IMG/VR virus record: IMGVR_UViG_3300034104_001046
Span: 1 to 21,386 of that record
Origin: a virus
DNA length: 21,386 bases
Direction: 5' to 3' (one strand)
Shown in pieces: positions 14,200-20,584 of this stretch (the first letter of the stretch is position 1; every line of letters begins with the position of its first letter). A program made the translations under genes and the position numbers. Under the pieces are notes generated by a model. That model worked only from the letters and a program-made list of their open reading frames with translations. It ran no database searches and was not told the DNA's origin.

Positions 14200-14228
14200 A
14201 CTCTAAACTATCTTTATTTATTTGTCAA
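14200..14228 (-). promoter_or_regulatory. Strong promoter for a leaderless transcript
   Basis: On the minus strand a consensus -35 TTGACA (14228-14223) is followed by a 17-base spacer and a -10 TAGAGT (14205-14200; four of six consensus bases). Only six bases (TACAAC) separate the -10 from the ATG at 14193. Transcription would therefore start at or within a base or two of the start codon. The -35 box contains the TGA stop of the upstream gene. Confidence 0.75.
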
Positions 14229-14446
14229 ATACGAGGAGTGTGAATTGAATTATTTTTTAGCTGAGCGTGTGCAGTAACTAAATACTTGCCCTCAGTTTCA
14301 GCATCCTTGACCTTTAGTTCAATAGACACCTTGTCATCAACTTCAGGCACCGTGATCTTTAGAAACTTAGCAATCTTCATAGAAGCCTCTAACTGAGCCT
14401 CATAGTAGTCATCTACTTCGTATTCAAGTTCAAATGATGTACGCAT
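14225..14446 (-). CDS. Hypothetical 73-residue protein
   Basis: I do not recognise it. The sequence is compact and mixed alpha/beta: RTSFELEYEVDDYYEAQLEASMKIAKFLKI (2-31), then two strands KVSIELKVKDAE (39-50) and KYLVTAHAQLKN (54-65). It is acidic at the N-terminus, has no cysteine and no membrane segment. It starts three bases after the stop of the KOW-like gene and shares its transcript. Its own stop is embedded in the -35 box of the next promoter, which helps to fix the gene's end. No function can be assigned. Confidence 0.65.
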   Translation of the reverse strand: MRTSFELEYEVDDYYEAQLEASMKIAKFLKITVPEVDDKVSIELKVKDAETEGKYLVTAHAQLKNNSIHTPRI

Positions 14447-14448
14447 AG

Positions 14449-14877
14449 TTACTTGATTCGCTTCTCTAGTTTGTACGGGGAGTAGTGGGTTCCTTCAAGC
14501 ACTGGCTCTTTACCGTCAGTTGACTTGAAGATAACATCACCATAGCGAATAGCAACTACACGACCACGACGCCCATTGTGGGAAACTCCAACGCTGTCAG
14601 AGAAGGCATTAGCAAGTACGCGAACTTCATCGCCAACTACTAGCTGACCAGGAAGTGCCGGGATCCAAACTTCGTTGCTTGCAACCTCTGGCTGAACCAA
14701 AACAGTTCCTAGAGCCAACTTGCTAAACATTTGGATAGCTTCCTGAGCACTCTTTTCAGATAGCTTAGTCTGCTCACTCCACACCTTGAGGAGTTCTAGT
14801 ACTGCGTTTCCCGCACCAACTTTAGCCTTAGCTTCTTGTAGCTGTTGACGGACCCATTCGAAATTAACTTCGGGCAT
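14449..14877 (-). CDS. Hypothetical protein with KOW/SH3-like C-terminal domain
   Basis: The 142-residue protein has a helical N-terminal half (about 4-56, with EWVRQQLQEAKAKVGAGNAVLELL) and a beta-rich C-terminal half. There, VGDEVRVL (81-88), HNGRRGRVVAIRYGDVIF (100-117) and KSTDG follow the pattern of a small SH3-like barrel or KOW motif: a turn, the NGRRGRVV loop and strand, and the GDVIF strand. Such barrels bind nucleic acid or proteins, but this one is not a known family to me. Its ribosome site, AAGGAGAG four bases before the ATG, is one of the best in the window. It overlaps the GT-B-like gene by 14 bp. Confidence 0.65.
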   Translation of the reverse strand: MPEVNFEWVRQQLQEAKAKVGAGNAVLELLKVWSEQTKLSEKSAQEAIQMFSKLALGTVLVQPEVASNEVWIPALPGQLVVGDEVRVLANAFSDSVGVSHNGRRGRVVAIRYGDVIFKSTDGKEPVLEGTHYSPYKLEKRIK

Positions 14878-15886
14878 TTTTCTCTCCTTTCCGAGAGGTT
14901 TCTAGGATGGAACTTAGAGTTGACTCGGTAGCAGACTTACTAGGGACAGCGTCTAAGTAAGACTCCAACTGAGTTTCTGCTACTGCTATCTTATCAGAGA
15001 TTGTTAGAGATTCCCAGTCAGAACCCAAAAGATTCCACTCCGGACCGAGAACTCCTGTCTCACGCCAATCTGACAAAATAAAGGTTTTGCTTTGTAGGGC
15101 TTGGATGATTCGATACGACCACCAGACACCTACGCCTCGCTCCTGAGGCGATAGAAGAAGCCCAGCGGCGTCCTGAATAGGCTGTAACCAGTTAGCGTCA
15201 GACATACGTGGCTTCTGCTTAATAGGGGCAACAGGCACCTCCAGGAGCTTAGAAATAGACTTAGTCCACTCACTGCGGGGGGCATCTGACACCCAGTGAC
15301 CGCCTCTAGTTCCTGAAACTGTCTCAATTCCGTCAAGAAGCCAGGCATCGAAGCTCAGTCCGAGTAGGCTGTCCTCAGCAAAGAGTCCTAGAAGCTTATC
15401 TATAGGTCGATTAGACTTCCACGGAAGTGATGGATAAAGTGTTGTGGGCCATTTCTTAGTGAGCAACTTATGGTTGGCACTGATAACCGACCCAGTGTGC
15501 GAGTCACGAGTAAGTATAAACTCAGCACGCTTAGAGTAAAAGCTTCCGAAGACACTCTCTATAGAACGGTCAATCGCATTGAAGCCGTGCTTATACTGCC
15601 ACAGCTGGGGGTGGTCAAGAACTAGGTTGAGTTTTGGTGAGTCAAACATTAGATCAATGACATGCATAGCACCATACATCTTGTTAGCACTCGGGCTAGT
15701 TGGTGGCAGGATACCAACAAAAATGGCATCGTACTGCTCTAGATAGTCTTTGGTCCAAGTAACGCTTGGAGCGTACCACTCAACGTCCGCCTGAGAGCCA
15801 ACATGTTTGGCCAGGTTATTGAAGAACGTTACGTTTGCAGATGGCTTCGAGTGGGAAGATGCCATGCCAGTAAATAGAACTCTCAT
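14864..15886 (-). CDS. GT-B-like glycosyltransferase (tentative)
   Basis: The 340-residue protein has a two-domain layout like GT-B glycosyltransferases. The N-terminus MRVLFTGMASSHSKPSANVTFFNNLAKHV is a Rossmann-type opening with a strand, a loop and a first helix, followed by QYDAIFVGI (51-59) and NLVLDHPQLWQYKHG (87-101). The C-terminal domain has LLLSPQERGVGVWWSYRIIQAL (243-264) and KTFILSDW (267-274), the place where GT-B enzymes bind the nucleotide sugar; the expected acidic residue is E249. It has a good ribosome site (AAAGGAAA). It follows the SSB-like gene after a hairpin and overlaps the next gene by 14 bp. Whether its target is DNA, a virion protein or a host glycan is not decided by the sequence. 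It is the third transferase-like gene here. Confidence 0.6.
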   Translation of the reverse strand: MRVLFTGMASSHSKPSANVTFFNNLAKHVGSQADVEWYAPSVTWTKDYLEQYDAIFVGILPPTSPSANKMYGAMHVIDLMFDSPKLNLVLDHPQLWQYKHGFNAIDRSIESVFGSFYSKRAEFILTRDSHTGSVISANHKLLTKKWPTTLYPSLPWKSNRPIDKLLGLFAEDSLLGLSFDAWLLDGIETVSGTRGGHWVSDAPRSEWTKSISKLLEVPVAPIKQKPRMSDANWLQPIQDAAGLLLSPQERGVGVWWSYRIIQALQSKTFILSDWRETGVLGPEWNLLGSDWESLTISDKIAVAETQLESYLDAVPSKSATESTLSSILETSRKGEKNARS

Positions 15887-15892
15887 TGTTTT

Positions 15893-15926
15893 CCTTTCGA
15901 TGTGAATAGTGGGGCACCTTTCGATG
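15893..15926 (-). repeat. Ten-base direct repeat spanning hairpin loop and ribosome site
   Basis: CCTTTCGATG occurs at 15893-15902 and 15917-15926, 24 bp apart. In minus-strand RNA it reads CAUCGAAAGG. One copy is the ribosome site of the GT-B-like gene; the other lies mainly in the loop of the hairpin just upstream. This may be a duplication or a regulatory element. Confidence 0.6.
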
Positions 15927-15932
15927 CCCCAC
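15908..15932 (-). terminator. Hairpin between the SSB-like and GT-B-like genes
   Basis: GTGGGGCA and TGCCCCAC (15909-15916, 15925-15932) form a perfect eight-base stem, extendable by one G-U pair in minus-strand RNA, around an eight-base loop. It follows the SSB-like stop by 18 bp. No U-run follows, so it may attenuate, pause or protect the end of the upstream mRNA instead of terminating fully. Confidence 0.5.
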
Positions 15933-15950
15933 CGTCACACTGGTTAGCCT

Positions 15951-16514
15951 TTAGAACGGAGATTCGTCCGAGGTAACTGGAGCTGCTGGGGCTGGGGCAG
16001 GAGCCGGAGCCGGAGCAGGGGCAGCCGCTACAGGAGACTCGAAAGGAGTCGCTGGAGTAGGGGCTGGAGCAGGAGCGGCTGCTGCGAAGGCAGCATCTGC
16101 TTCGGCACGAACAACGTGGTACTGCTTGATTTCGTTGCTACGGTTGCCGTTGTAGGTCTTAGTTCCAAGAGTTGCACGGAACGTACGACCAAACAGGGCC
16201 TGCTCGATCTGAGCGTTGCTTGGGTTCTGGTCGAAGTACGACTTACCCAAACCTAGAGCGGTCATCTTCATGAAGAACATGCCGAGAGCCTTACCGTTTT
16301 CAGGTGAGACAACTAGGTTGTCCCAGACGCGACGCTTAGCGTGTGGACCACCCTGAACTTCAGTGGTGATCTTGAACATGGTCTTACCCGTCTGGGTAGT
16401 GGTTGCTTTCGAGTCGATTACCTTTAGCTCGTAATCACCGTCTGGCATTGGTTCGAAGTTGGTCGACGAGTCGCCAGCTTCTTTGATTAGATCGGACCAG
16501 TTTACAGATGACAT
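15951..16514 (-). CDS. SSB-like single-stranded DNA-binding protein (DUF669-like)
   Basis: This 187-residue protein is probably the phage ssDNA-binding protein. Residues about 20-135 form a beta-rich domain (DGDYELKVIDSKATTTQTGK, KMFKITTEV-like strands, KRRVWDNLVVS, FRATLGTKTYNG) typical of DUF669-type OB-fold proteins. Then comes a flexible Ala/Pro linker (about 141-181) and an acidic tip ending SDESPF, which resembles the DDDIPF tail by which bacterial SSB recruits partners. The low-complexity linker with long APAP runs is codon-varied and not frameshifted. It is the last gene of the recombination operon, six bases after the Sak4-like gene. Pairing of an SSB with a Sak4-type ATPase is common in phages. 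Confidence 0.8.
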   Translation of the reverse strand: MSSVNWSDLIKEAGDSSTNFEPMPDGDYELKVIDSKATTTQTGKTMFKITTEVQGGPHAKRRVWDNLVVSPENGKALGMFFMKMTALGLGKSYFDQNPSNAQIEQALFGRTFRATLGTKTYNGNRSNEIKQYHVVRAEADAAFAAAAPAPAPTPATPFESPVAAAPAPAPAPAPAPAAPVTSDESPF

Positions 16515-16520
16515 AATCTA

Positions 16521-17288
16521 TTAACCTTCTTTCTTTGTTGTTGTTGTTTTAGTTTTCTCTCCGAAAACCATATCAAGCATACGCTCGACCCCGAGGTCTT
16601 GCTGCTCGACGACTTTACCAAGGCGTCCCTGGACGCGTTCACCAGCTTCGTACTCTGGTGTACGTTCGACGTACATACGACGAACCTTGTATGGTGGTTG
16701 CATTGGATCCGGGTTTGGAACCGTCTCCACAGTAATTGCTCCAAGTACATCATAGAAGTATGGAGCCTGAATTGCAAGCTGACCCTGTAGGTAAGGACGG
16801 TATACGCCATCCTGACCCTTACGAGCCATTGCAGTTAGGACTACAGCCTCAAGAGGCTGAGTTGCGTGCATCGTTAGGTCACGGAGGTCACGAAGAAGAG
16901 CACCCATGTGGCGAAGTAGTTCGCCCCACTGCTGCATCTTCATCTGCTCTGTGCCAGCGATGTTGTCCATGCACTTCACCTGCAACTCCGAGATGGAGTC
17001 GATGATGAGGGACTTGAACTGGTGCTTACCGCTCTGAAGCCATTGGAATGTCTTCATAACGACGTCGTAGTCACGAACGATAACTACAACTGTGTCCCAG
17101 GTTCCGTCAGCCACTGGTGGCTCTTCGCGGATTGGGTCCCAATACTTGACTGTGATCGGGAGGAAGCGGTGTCCACCCTCAACATCTAGTAATAGGCGTG
17201 GGTAAGGTGCTGTGACGGCAAATGTAGACTTGCCGACTTTTGATTCGCCATAAACCATAAGTGTTAAACTGCGATCGACTTCAGACAT
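16521..17288 (-). CDS. Sak4-like RecA-fold ATPase (AAA_24 type)
   Basis: This is a short RecA-core ATPase of 255 residues, of the type that supports phage single-strand annealing or recombination with its cognate SSB. Walker A is VYGESKVGKST (12-22, K20) and Walker B is SLIIDSIS (93-100, D97). LLLDVEGG (32-39) follows strand 2, and PLEAVVLTAMARKGQDG-like sequence gives the later strand and loop. The length is that of the RecA core without extra domains, as in Sak4. The tail is lysine- and threonine-rich (KTKTTTTKKEG). It lies between the Cas4-like nuclease (two-base gap) and the SSB-like gene (six-base gap), a common recombination neighbourhood. Confidence 0.85.
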   Translation of the reverse strand: MSEVDRSLTLMVYGESKVGKSTFAVTAPYPRLLLDVEGGHRFLPITVKYWDPIREEPPVADGTWDTVVVIVRDYDVVMKTFQWLQSGKHQFKSLIIDSISELQVKCMDNIAGTEQMKMQQWGELLRHMGALLRDLRDLTMHATQPLEAVVLTAMARKGQDGVYRPYLQGQLAIQAPYFYDVLGAITVETVPNPDPMQPPYKVRRMYVERTPEYEAGERVQGRLGKVVEQQDLGVERMLDMVFGEKTKTTTTKKEG

Positions 17289-17290
17289 GC

Positions 17291-18241
17291 TTACTCATTT
17301 CCTTTCTTCTCTTCGGTGATTCCATAATAACCGTATGGGTCTTTTGACTCAAACGCATCGCTAATCGCTGCTTCAGCTGCCGAACCATCGTCAACTAGCG
17401 GGCAAATAGCGAAGAATTGGCATTTCCATTTGCAGTCGCGAGACGGCTTTGGATATGCAAGTTTATAGTGGCTCTCGCCGGCATCAAGTCCATCACGCAC
17501 TCGAAGCATATCTTCAAGAGTGCCCTCGAGGCGTTGCCAGAAAGAACGGAGTGTGAAAGCATTGTGACGAACTTCAATCTGTCCATAGAATGGTGGCTTA
17601 GCATAAGCTCCACGCTTTACCTTGCGTAGCATCGTGAAGATACCACCCTCGGAGCGTTCACCACCTTTGTTCTGAGCCTCTTCCAAAACCATGTAGGTAA
17701 GAATCTGCTCGTTCATGTGGGCAGTTGAACCAAAGTCAGAGAACGAACCTCCAACAGTCTTGAAGTCACGGAACATACGGACGCCATCAATCTTACGACG
17801 GACACGCATATCGATTTTACCCTGAAGAGTGACACGACCGCCAAGCATCGGACGCTCAATAATTTCTTCAGTAGAGATCATCTCAAGGTCTGAGTCGATG
17901 CCCTCGATCTCTACCCACTCAAGGTAGCCCTCAAGCATGACGCGACCTAGTTCAGCCTCTGTCTCTAGCTCAGTGGTGTCGCGGAATGCGTCATTCAGAG
18001 TCTTTAGGTCTGCCTTAACCAACTCAGCGTGAGCCTCTAGCAAGTCCTGACCAGTCGAGTAATGGCGGTCTAGGGCTTCGTGGATACGAGAACCCAGGGC
18101 CAATGCTCCGGTGTAGTTCTGAACCTTTGGCTGCAGGCGACGATAGTAGGTGAACCACCAACGACGACGGCAGTCCTTAAAAGTCTGGATCTCTGAGTTA
18201 GAGATACGGATTGGTTTTACTTCTTGTTCTTCGGTTGTCAT
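17291..18241 (-). CDS. Cas4/RecB-like PD-(D/E)XK nuclease with Fe-S cluster cysteines
   Basis: This is a DNA exonuclease-type protein of 316 residues. RISNSEIQTFKDCRRRWWF (12-30) is the RecB/Cas4 opening with C24; H54 lies in GSRIHEAL; LQGKIDMRV (139-147) supplies D144; FRDFKTV (157-163) gives the D-x-K of the PD-(D/E)XK core (D159, K161); NEQILTYMV (177-185) is the motif IV Gln/Tyr segment. C270-x3-C274-x5-C280 with C24 make four cysteines spaced as in Cas4 and AddB [4Fe-4S] nucleases. It has no Cas neighbours, so it is a phage recombination nuclease and not a CRISPR gene. Its ATG overlaps the SNF2 helicase stop by one base. It probably resects ends for the Sak4/SSB pair. Confidence 0.88.
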   Translation of the reverse strand: MTTEEQEVKPIRISNSEIQTFKDCRRRWWFTYYRRLQPKVQNYTGALALGSRIHEALDRHYSTGQDLLEAHAELVKADLKTLNDAFRDTTELETEAELGRVMLEGYLEWVEIEGIDSDLEMISTEEIIERPMLGGRVTLQGKIDMRVRRKIDGVRMFRDFKTVGGSFSDFGSTAHMNEQILTYMVLEEAQNKGGERSEGGIFTMLRKVKRGAYAKPPFYGQIEVRHNAFTLRSFWQRLEGTLEDMLRVRDGLDAGESHYKLAYPKPSRDCKWKCQFFAICPLVDDGSAAEAAISDAFESKDPYGYYGITEEKKGNE

Positions 18242-20037
18242 TATTTTGACACCTTGCTTTCTTTCAACATCTTGAGTAGCTGTTCTTTGTCTCGAACAAT
18301 CTGCTCAAAGTTATCGGATTTTGTATCTAGAGCCTGGATTACACGCTCTTCGATAGTTCCCTCTGTTACGTAGTCAGTAATGATTACACAGTCGTGAATC
18401 TCAGAACCAATACGGTGAACGCGATCAAGAGCCTGCTTGTAGTCGACTAAAGACCATGGTCGTTGTAGCATAACAAGACGGCGTGCAGTTGTCAAGGTGA
18501 CACCAACACCACCAGCCTGAGCTGTGAATAGAATCCACTTTGTCTTGCCGGACTGAAAGTCGTCAATAGATTTCTGACGCTCATCCTGGTCCTGAGCACC
18601 CGTGATTAGACCGTGGTCAATTCCCTCTTTGGTGAGGCGAGCACTCAGTAGTTCAATTAGCTGACGGGATACAGCACAAACAGCTACGCTGTCTTCGCCG
18701 AAGTCGCCATTCTTGATATCATCCATCAGAGCATCTACCTTACAGGAAGGGTCTGACAAAATAACTTTTTCTTGTCCAGCGTCGTCAACAGTGACTTCAG
18801 CGTGGGAGCTAGCAAACTGAAGAAGACGCAGGCTCTGGGTAAGAGGGTTTGCAGCAACAACAGTCTCGCCGGTTTCTAGCATAGTAATCATGTGGTCAAG
18901 CATCTGCTTGTAGGCTTTAGCCTGCTTTGCACCCATCTCGACGTCACGACGCTCAGTGATTACTTCAGGTAGCCAAGGAAGCACGCGTGACTTGAGCATG
19001 CGACGCATACGCGGGTTGATTGCAGCGTAGAACTCCTGCTCCATGTGAGGCTTCACACCGAGAACCATCATTCCGCCAAAGGCGTTCATCATGGTGTCAA
19101 TCATGCGGTCAATCCACTTAGTGCGTCCAGGCCACTCTTTAGGCTCTAGCCAGTGGAGAATCGGCCACAGGTCAATTACGTTGTTGGCAATAGGAGTACC
19201 AGTAAGTGCAAAGCGAACGTCTGCATCTCCGGTCGCTGCCCAAAGTGCTCGGCTCTGCTTAGACTTAGGGTCTTTTGAACGGTGGATCTCGTCAGCGATT
19301 ACAGCCTTGAAGTCAACCTCGTTCAGTTCACGCTGGTGAACTTCGCAACGGCTAGGGGTGATGCGAGAGTCGTGTCCCTTACACTCTACGCAACGTGCGA
19401 GAGCGATTGAGCCATAAGAGGAAAGCTTTGAGTGAGTGCGTAGCGATTCCCAGTTGATTACAATTACATCAGACTGCTGGTCGAATTGAGCACGACGCTG
19501 AGCAGCAGAACCGTTGATAACAGTTACGTTCACACCTGGCCACCACTTGTCGAACTCACGTTCCCAGTTCTTCTTCAAAGTGTTTGGGCAGACAACTAAA
19601 GCAGGAAATACCTCTTCACCGCGGTCGTGAAGTTTCTTCAGCGAGCGGATAGCCTGAGCAGTCTTACCAAGACCTGGCTCGTCAGCAAGAAGAGCACGAC
19701 GTGCAGTTGCCAAGAACTCAACGCCAGCACGCTGGTGCGGGAATAGGTCCTGGTCTCCCTCGTCCGAAATGTCCACATCACGCAGTGCGTTGGATGGGTC
19801 GATACGGGTGATCTTTTCGTTGGCTGCCCATGCAGCAAGATTAGGACCAATAATTAGGTCATCTTTAAATGTTGAGCGTAGGGCTAGACAGCCGCCCCAC
19901 GAAAGCGGGATACGCCACACTGAAGTCTTGGAATCCCAAGATGCTCCAGGCAAGCTTTTGCAAAGCTCTTTCAAACGCCATTCAGCGTTAATAATGATGT
20001 GGCTGCCTACTATATCTAGGTCAACATGTACCGACAT
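18241..20037 (-). CDS. SNF2-family DNA helicase/translocase
   Basis: This is an SF2 ATPase of the SNF2/RapA class, 598 residues from the ATG. The N-terminus (WRLKELCKSLPGASWDSKTSVWRI) is a HARP-like domain seen in SMARCAL1-type and phage proteins. Helicase motifs follow: Q-like FPHQRAGVEFL, motif I LADEPGLGKT (K125), Ia VVCPNTLKKNW, motif II DEIH (249-252, instead of DEAH), III ALTGTP, V GGVGVTLT and VI QALDRVHRIG. A Cys2-Cys-His cluster (C216, C219, C231, H234) between Ia and II may bind zinc. An in-frame TTG precedes the ATG, but AAGGAG fits the ATG better. It lies within the replication operon, behind a 76-bp leader with inverted repeats. Likely roles are fork remodelling or branch migration. 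Confidence 0.92.
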   Translation of the reverse strand: MSVHVDLDIVGSHIIINAEWRLKELCKSLPGASWDSKTSVWRIPLSWGGCLALRSTFKDDLIIGPNLAAWAANEKITRIDPSNALRDVDISDEGDQDLFPHQRAGVEFLATARRALLADEPGLGKTAQAIRSLKKLHDRGEEVFPALVVCPNTLKKNWEREFDKWWPGVNVTVINGSAAQRRAQFDQQSDVIVINWESLRTHSKLSSYGSIALARCVECKGHDSRITPSRCEVHQRELNEVDFKAVIADEIHRSKDPKSKQSRALWAATGDADVRFALTGTPIANNVIDLWPILHWLEPKEWPGRTKWIDRMIDTMMNAFGGMMVLGVKPHMEQEFYAAINPRMRRMLKSRVLPWLPEVITERRDVEMGAKQAKAYKQMLDHMITMLETGETVVAANPLTQSLRLLQFASSHAEVTVDDAGQEKVILSDPSCKVDALMDDIKNGDFGEDSVAVCAVSRQLIELLSARLTKEGIDHGLITGAQDQDERQKSIDDFQSGKTKWILFTAQAGGVGVTLTTARRLVMLQRPWSLVDYKQALDRVHRIGSEIHDCVIITDYVTEGTIEERVIQALDTKSDNFEQIVRDKEQLLKMLKESKVSK

Positions 20038-20066
20038 CAAATCTCCTTCGTCATTCTGTATATTTA

Positions 20067-20109
20067 TATTAGCAGAAAAAAAGTCTGCTGTGTTTTATTT
20101 TTGCTAATA
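20067..20109 (-). promoter_or_regulatory. Leader with two mutually exclusive hairpins before the SNF2 gene
   Basis: TATTAGCA (20067-20074) and TGCTAATA (20102-20109) are perfect complements. Nested inside, AGCAGA (20071-20076) and TCTGCT (20084-20089) pair around a seven-base loop. The two stems share 20071-20074 and cannot form together. In minus-strand RNA the loop is U-rich. AAGGAG and the ATG lie 15-30 bases downstream. This could be an attenuator, a terminator for the resolvase or an RNA processing site. A/T-rich bases at 20061-20070 could also hold a -10 element. Confidence 0.45.
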
Positions 20110-20113
20110 CTTT

Positions 20114-20584
20114 TTATTCTTCTAGCAAGCCTACAGGACGCCATCCGCTTTTCACAAGTCGTAGTAGTCCGTGTCGGATTGCATCAAGTGCGTGGCCTTC
20201 GCCACCCTTGTGCCAGTAGCCAAGCTTCTTTAGGGCTGGATTAGGGAATAGAGCCTTAGCATCGGCTGGTGCCTGTAGAAAAATGTCTTCAGCTTTCATG
20301 CCGAGATCCATCACACACTGCTTGAGAATCCCAATCTGCTCAAGCGAGTACGGTGCCTGAGAATTTTTAACAGTCTGGGAATTTATAGTGAATCGCTCAC
20401 AAGCCACCTCGATAGGAACTCCACGCATCATTGCATCTCCAAGAGCTTTGCGAATTGGTAGAGCATACTCGTCCTGCTGATACTCGCCAGACCAAAGTAG
20501 TTCTGGCTCACCGCCTTCGACGAATGAGAATAGTGCGATACCGCTGGCTTTGCCAGGGTCTACTGCTAAAACTAGTTTTGACAT
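20114..20584 (-). CDS. RuvC-like Holliday-junction resolvase
   Basis: This is an RNase H-fold endonuclease of 156 residues from the chosen ATG. LVLAVDPGKASGIALF (4-19) is the RuvC motif with the first catalytic Asp (D9); IEVACERF (58-65) supplies the Glu (E63); GHALDAIRHGLL (130-141) gives the final acidic residue (D134) with H131. That is the complete RuvC acidic set. Length is close to RuvC (about 170). The frame is open 28 codons further upstream, but that part overlaps the polymerase gene, does not resemble RuvC, and the ATG at 20584 forms the usual one-base TAATG overlap with the polymerase stop. It should resolve recombination or replication branches before packaging, together with the SNF2 protein. 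Confidence 0.85.
   Translation of the reverse strand: MSKLVLAVDPGKASGIALFSFVEGGEPELLWSGEYQQDEYALPIRKALGDAMMRGVPIEVACERFTINSQTVKNSQAPYSLEQIGILKQCVMDLGMKAEDIFLQAPADAKALFPNPALKKLGYWHKGGEGHALDAIRHGLLRLVKSGWRPVGLLEE

Noticed and set aside
15980-16080. Frameshift or assembly error in the Ala/Pro-rich repeat of the SSB-like gene
   Set aside because: The frame stays open to a sensible acidic SSB-like tip, so the low-complexity linker appears genuine.
16502-16810. A second minus-strand frame across the Sak4-like gene end
   Set aside because: It is out of frame with the Walker-motif protein and lacks any domain; a shadow of that gene.
17291-18241. A Cas4 gene as evidence of a CRISPR system
   Set aside because: No Cas1, Cas2 or array is present; the gene lies in a phage replication operon where Cas4-like nucleases are common.
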